Below, piece by piece: positions 58,856-64,000 of a stretch of DNA of 64,000 bases. The translations under genes and the position numbers were made by a program. Position 1 is the first letter of the stretch; each line of letters begins with the position of its first letter. Where the stretch lies: positions 26,384,590-26,448,589 of the forward strand of contig CM068842.1 in assembly GCA_028554795.2 (NCBI GenBank), read 5' to 3'. Source of the stretch: Sinohyriopsis cumingii (taxonomy: Eukaryota; Mollusca; Bivalvia; Unionida; Unionidae). The notes beneath the pieces are model-generated. The model was not told the DNA's origin. It worked only from the letters and a program-made list of their open reading frames with translations, and made no database searches.

Positions 58856-59215
58856 GTGAGATTGAAAAGAAAAGTTGACTTGTGTGTTTGTCACAGATGC
58901 TAACTCAATTTTTGACATTATTATACATGCGGTGGGGAAAATAATGTCCAGTAGCATATATTTGCCTAAGAAAGAATAAAGGAAATTTGGAGCCTGGAAC
59001 ATATTGGATTATACAGCAATATTCAAATAAATGAAAAGAGATTGTATCTGCAAAAAAAAGGGCAAAATAAATAAAGGTAATTTTCAGTATATCCAGGTAC
59101 ATAATGCATTTAATCTACACGGGGGTTTAGTCACAAGCCCAATGGAAAACAGCTATTTACATATTGAAACAGATTCCTCATTTAAACTCCGTTTTATTTC
59201 TTTATTTCTTTACAG
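58856..59215 (+). other. Intron 4 of the HECTD4-like gene
   Basis: 360 bp with GTGAGA and TTTACAG ends. Confidence 0.7.
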
Positions 59216-59383
59216 CCTTTGAAGACAATCACCAAACCAGAGAGTTACATCCAACCTGGAGTTCACACCACTATTGCCTTCTGTAGTGATGGAGCTTATT
59301 TCTATTGGATTTGGTGCCCAGGCAGTCTCTCCGACAAAAACATCAAGGGGCTTAATGTCTATCTGGAGGTCTTTAAATGCCAG
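59216..59383 (+). CDS. HECTD4: HECTD4-like gene, coding exon 5
   Basis: 56 codons, phase 0 at both ends: PLKTITKPESYIQPGVHTTI, AFCSDGAYFYWIWCPGSLSD, KNIKGLNVYLEVFKCQ. The YFYWIW-P-SL motif is characteristic of the same region of HECTD4 as I recall it. Donor CAG|GTAAAG. The rest of the gene lies beyond the window. Confidence 0.75.
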
Positions 59384-62300
59384 GTAAAGTAATGTAAAAA
59401 CTGAGAAATATCACCGGGGACAAATTTACAGCTGAACTATGGCTTGAACTCCGTGATTCATAACTTTATTTCAGTGTTGTGCCTTATATGAGTTACTGTT
59501 TCAAGCTTAATGCCCTTGGCTAGTTTCAGCAACAGAGTGAGACTGTCAGACAGTCACACTATCATCATTACATTAGGAAATTGATATTCTTTCAAAGCCA
59601 AGGTTTTATTTTCATGCCTGTCTATTTACCACAGTGTGAAAGTTATTTTATATGGCTAGCATCTCAAGTAAACTTGGTGGCAGAATTGGATACATCTTAA
59701 TGTATGCAGCACTAATTTACCAAAAGATAAGGGCAGGCCTGTTACAGAGTATTTAATGACTTTAGTTATTTAGTTTAAAAAAATAAGGCAGTATGAATAA
59801 TAAACTTAATTTTACTCAAAAGGCTTTGATCTCTTTTGCAAGTTATATTTATAGTCTCAGTCAGAGAAATGGATTCAGATGGGTTTGACATTCCCCATCC
59901 ACCATACTAATACATATATGTTGACCCCTAGAGAGGTATAACATAATGTAAGTGGCAGAAAAGCATAATCTGAGCATCAAAAGTGTGATCTATATATTGC
60001 ATACCATAATTAGAGGAAACTGTATGAAGATGTACATTTACTGCTAACCTGGATCTGCTGAAATTATTGTCTCAAATGGCAGAATCCATGTGGATTAGTT
60101 CCAGAATATAAATACAAAACATATTGACAAACTATTTATATGCAATACTCACTTTAACTAGCCAACATGTCTGACTTTTGCTGAATGATCATTTAAATCA
60201 AGTCCACCAATAATGTAATGAGCATGACATAGTGCTCAACTGGAATGCTTTATTTCATTACTTTCATATTATTCTTTATAAATTAAAAAGCTATTTATTT
60301 GTCCTTTTTCTGATCCAACATGTTTAGAAAGCTCCTTTAAAAAATTTCAGCCATATAACTTCCAAGAGCCAAATTGGTAGAGCATGTTTCACTTAACAGC
60401 TGGTACCTTTTTCAAATGTATAGACTGGTTCAATACCTAATATATTTATCAAAATGCAATGAATCTGTGACATTAGGTTTCATATTGAGAAAAAACCCAG
60501 TCTGTTTTCATGGAAATTTGACATATGCAGGTACCTTAAATAGCAAATAAGTAAAGTACATGTAGGTCTATGATTGACAAATGTACCCTTACACAATTCT
60601 TATTCGGCATTCTGTTTCAGAAGATTATCAAATATATATGAAGTGTGTGATTAAAGAGATGAGAATGAAAATAACAAACAGTTTTTATTGCTTTATTTTT
60701 ATGTATTTTATTTGTACAAAAATCAATGTACATGTAAGCATATGATGTAATGAGGTGGAACAATGAGTAATGGTTGGCATGTATGCTAAAACACCACGTA
60801 ACAATTTTGTCACATTGTTAGAAAATACTCAGCACAAACAGGAAAAGCACGACTTTGATTTGAATTGATTTGAGTTGAAAAATAACCATGCACAGACATC
60901 ATAGAGAGTACTTAGGGCAGTATGATGCATATGCAGTTGTAAGTATTTATTGACTAAAAAAAATATAAGGTTTGATTGTTTTTTTTATGTTCGTCTTATG
61001 AATGAATGACTGTGATTGAAAACAAGAAATTCTCAGCCACTGATTTCTTATGATGTCGGCAATTACTTACTGGCTAACAATAGTGATGAAGGGAGTTTAA
61101 TTTTAAAGTTATGATGTATATCAGATTATTGGAGCTGGGAAAGTGTTAATGGAGAGACCAATGAGTGATTTTTAACCAGAAAATTCTGTTAAATACTTGT
61201 CCAGTGCAAATGCTTTTTGGCTATAATAGCATGTCGGTCAACCCCTCATTTCAATGGTATTTAAAAATTACATGTTGAAAGGGCAGACTAACAAGCTGAA
61301 TTTTAAAAAACATTTAAAAGCAGAATGCAATTTTCTTTTCTTTTTCCATTACAATTTAGCCCTGCTGGATCTTGTGTTATAAAACCATATAGCCCTAGCA
61401 TGAAAGTTAAGATAAAATTAATAAAATAAAAATCTAAACATGAAATTAACAAGATAATTATTTTGATAAAAATACCTCTGTCTAAACAAGCCGATTAGTG
61501 GACTTAAAATATGATGGAACAGTAAATCTGTCATAGTAGTCAGTAAAGTACTAATTCAAGAAAGGGAAACTTTGGCAGAACTTTTGTTGGTGAAATTTTT
61601 TATTTTGGAGCAGAAGTATCCAAAAGAAATAGCTCTACATAACAACGATAAAGAACAGTTTGGGTTGTTCTGTTTCGTATACTTAATTGATGCCGATTAA
61701 CCTAATGCACCAATACCTACAAAAACTCAGATCACCATAGCTATTGTAAAATCAAGTAGGTCAGAGTTCTCACTAGGATTTTTAAAACTAGGAGTCCAGG
61801 ATCCGTATTTTAGTAAAAACTAGAGTCCCACCAATAAAAGTTGCAATCCCCATAAGCATATTGGGCATACCTGAACTTGCTAAATGTTCAGATGAGAAGA
61901 ACCAGTTTAATTTACCCAATTCTTTGTACCACTGGCATGTAGCTCTTGTTTGTCCTTTAGAATCAGACTCAATTTTGTCAATTAGAGGAAGGCCTCATTG
62001 CAAACACTAAGCCAGGCATCATCCTCTTTCTTACACTTGGCAACTGTTCCATCTGAACTACCAGTTCTAGCAACTTCAACACTCTTCTGAATCTCATTAC
62101 GATCTTCACCAACTTGTCATTTAACGCCAAATACTTATCCAAATTTGTAAACTGCATTTTTTAAAAGTCTGGATGTGTCTTGATTTCAAGGTCACATGCA
62201 CTACTTATTCTGCTACACTAGGAAGTTAACACAATGAAAGCTAAATTTGTTCATTTGCTGTTCTCTTATAATGACGACATGTACATCTCAGGGTCTTTTT

Positions 62301-64000
62301 GCCTCAGAGCTCAGTCATTGTAAATATCAGCACATTTTCCCACCCCTCAGCATCTAGATGAAGTCTATGAACTTGCCCCCTAGCTATTGCATCATGTTCT
62401 TTTGATGTACTCTTATAGTAACATGTATGTCTGGGGGCCTTCCAGCCACTGTATTCTGTCATTATAAATATCAGCACAGCTAAAATGATCAATTACTCAA
62501 CACATTTTCCCACTCAGCGGGTGGTTAAAACTGGGACTGGCAAGCCTTTGAATTTACTATGCAGCTATTGTGTGCATGCTGAGGACTCCTGCAGAAGTGA
62601 TTGTCTGCATCCCACATAAAAAAATTGCATACAAATGCACTTGATGAAGTGTTTCAGAGACATCTGTAGGTAATCAATGAAATGATGGTTTACCTCAAAC
62701 CACCTTTACCTTTCAATATCCACTATGATAATTAACTGTATAAACATCCCAGGGATGATAGTATTCCATGAACATTAAGTATGAAACCATACAAATCCCA
62801 ACTGTTTAGTGTTTATACAGGCTACAGGTTAGGGACTTACATCACAGTATTGAAAATGGTATCTGTATCTTTTTTACTTTTTTATAAGGTTTTTTGGGAA
62901 GTGTGTTTCTATAAACATGACATTACCACTGAGTTTTGTAATTTAAAAAAATCGTTGAATTTGGGATCAGAAGGTCAAAGGTTTAGATAGTAGTGAATTG
63001 AGAAGAAAAATGGTTTCTACACAGTATATTGAGCTTATTGTGTCTCACTTTGGGCAAACTTTGGAGGGCATGCAAATGAAACAATGAAGGCATCTGTTCA
63101 TTTTGGATCCAAAGGTCAAAGTCTCAGGGACTTGAAGAGGAAAAAATGATTTTCATAAAATTTCTTAATTCTTTATTATTGAACTAAGTTTGTTGTTGGC
63201 TTGCATTTAAGATCAGGAAAATACCTATTTGGTTCAAAAGGTCAAAGTCTCTGGGACTTGAAGAGGGAAAAAGGATTTTCTTAAAGGATGCGCTCACCAG
63301 TTATTATGTACTTTTGAGAGAGTGACGTATGTAAGGTGAAGTTGTTTGCATTTAAAACATGCACAATGGAGAGAATGTTGGCATACCTCTATGCTACATT
63401 AATGTAATGTGGATGATATTTCTTTGGATATTGTATTTCTGGAAATTGTACATGATCTAAACACACTGCTAACTAAAATGACTGCTCCCTTGTGCTAAAA
63501 AATCAGCCTGGATTAGTCTAAAGTACACTATCCATAGCAGCTATTAAAATAGGGAAAATGACTTTTGCCAGACTTAACAATACCAGCTTCTGAAAGTGCA
63601 ATGAATGAATTACCAAATATATAAAATGTAAAAAAAAGTTATGGGCTCTTTTTTATACAATTTACTCTGAAGTTCAGGAATGAAAATGACCAAGTGGAGC
63701 TAGCAATTTTTTGAAAGGTGCACGTCTGGAGTAAGGCCAAGCTGTATACTCTATAACTCATATTACACCCATCAATCATACACTGAAATAAAGGGAATTG
63801 AAGGTTCTTTGAATTATACCTAAAATACACAAGGTCTTGTTTAAATAGCCAGTATAACCAGTGAGGAAAGCCGGGGAAATTCTTTTTCTTTAAAATTCTA
63901 ACCCTATGCAAAACTGTAGAGCGCCACCAAAACTACTTAGTTCTATATCATATGATTTTTATGGTTAAGGGCAAAGTCAGAACAACTCCAGGAAGGAAAA
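59384..64000 (+). other. Intron 5 of the HECTD4-like gene (continues past the window)
   Basis: No coding exon recognised in 4.6 kb. It holds a tandem duplication of about 170 bp near 62270-62520 (both with AAATATCAGCACA and ACACATTTTCCCAC) and a diverged triplicate near 62960-63290. Confidence 0.55.
62960..63290 (+). repeat. Diverged tandem triplicate of about 130 bp
   Basis: Each unit has AAAGGTCAAAG, then (in two of them) GGGACTTGAAGAGG and GAAAAA-GATTTTC. Confidence 0.55.

Overview
The window is animal nuclear DNA. It has spliced host exons with GT-AG introns, a tRNA gene, a tRNA-derived SINE, LINEs and large virus-like Polinton/Maverick DNA elements. The SINE core and tail look like those common in molluscs, so a marine lophotrochozoan, probably a mollusc, is my best guess.

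Layout. (1) 1-6157 is the right end of a broken Polinton-family element (element C) that carries a protein-primed DNA polymerase B fossil. (2) 6158-14510 is AT-rich accessory DNA with three copies of a structured dispersed repeat (called R1 here), a SINE with a 15-bp target duplication, an AT microsatellite, and an unknown gene interrupted by a 5'-truncated RTE-like LINE with a 13-bp target duplication. (3) 14511-15265 is the end of another Polinton-family fragment (D). (4) 16010-43629 is a 27.6-kb Polinton (element A). It has near-identical inverted repeats of about 1.06 kb, termini starting AGTAGT, and a 6-bp target duplication TCTGTA. It holds a full virion-type set: adenain-like protease, major capsid protein, penton-like minor capsid protein, packaging ATPase, chromodomain integrase, protein-primed DNA polymerase, basic SPKK-rich protein, two BIR (inhibitor-of-apoptosis-type) proteins and several small unknowns. 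At least six genes are broken, so it is a fossil, though its repeats say it landed recently. Nested in its right part are a diverged, directly oriented copy of a Polinton end (block B, 35487-38511), a rearranged I-group LINE (38555-41913) and the fourth R1 copy. (5) 43949-44020 is tRNA-Glu(CTC). (6) 44406-64000 is the 5' part of a large host gene with five exons whose splice phases agree, best matched to the HECTD4 family of giant HECT ubiquitin ligases. Its introns hold a foldback element, a DIRS-like fossil and several tandem repeats.

The most striking signals are two. First, the small coiled-coil genes next to the Polinton termini end in what looks like the replication-dependent histone mRNA 3' end: a 16-nt stem-loop with a UUUC loop, the ACCCA flank and a downstream GAAAAGA element, in nine places, inside and outside element A. 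These genes also share a repeated promoter block. The central capsid/polymerase genes instead use TATA boxes and AATAAA signals. This suggests that one class of element transcripts was made as SLBP/U7-processed, S-phase-type mRNA. Second, repeat R1 keeps a series of hairpins whose two arms change together in four diverged copies, including an identical-shape terminal hairpin with an internal loop ACAT/GAAA. That is covariation evidence for a conserved RNA structure in a mobile repeat.
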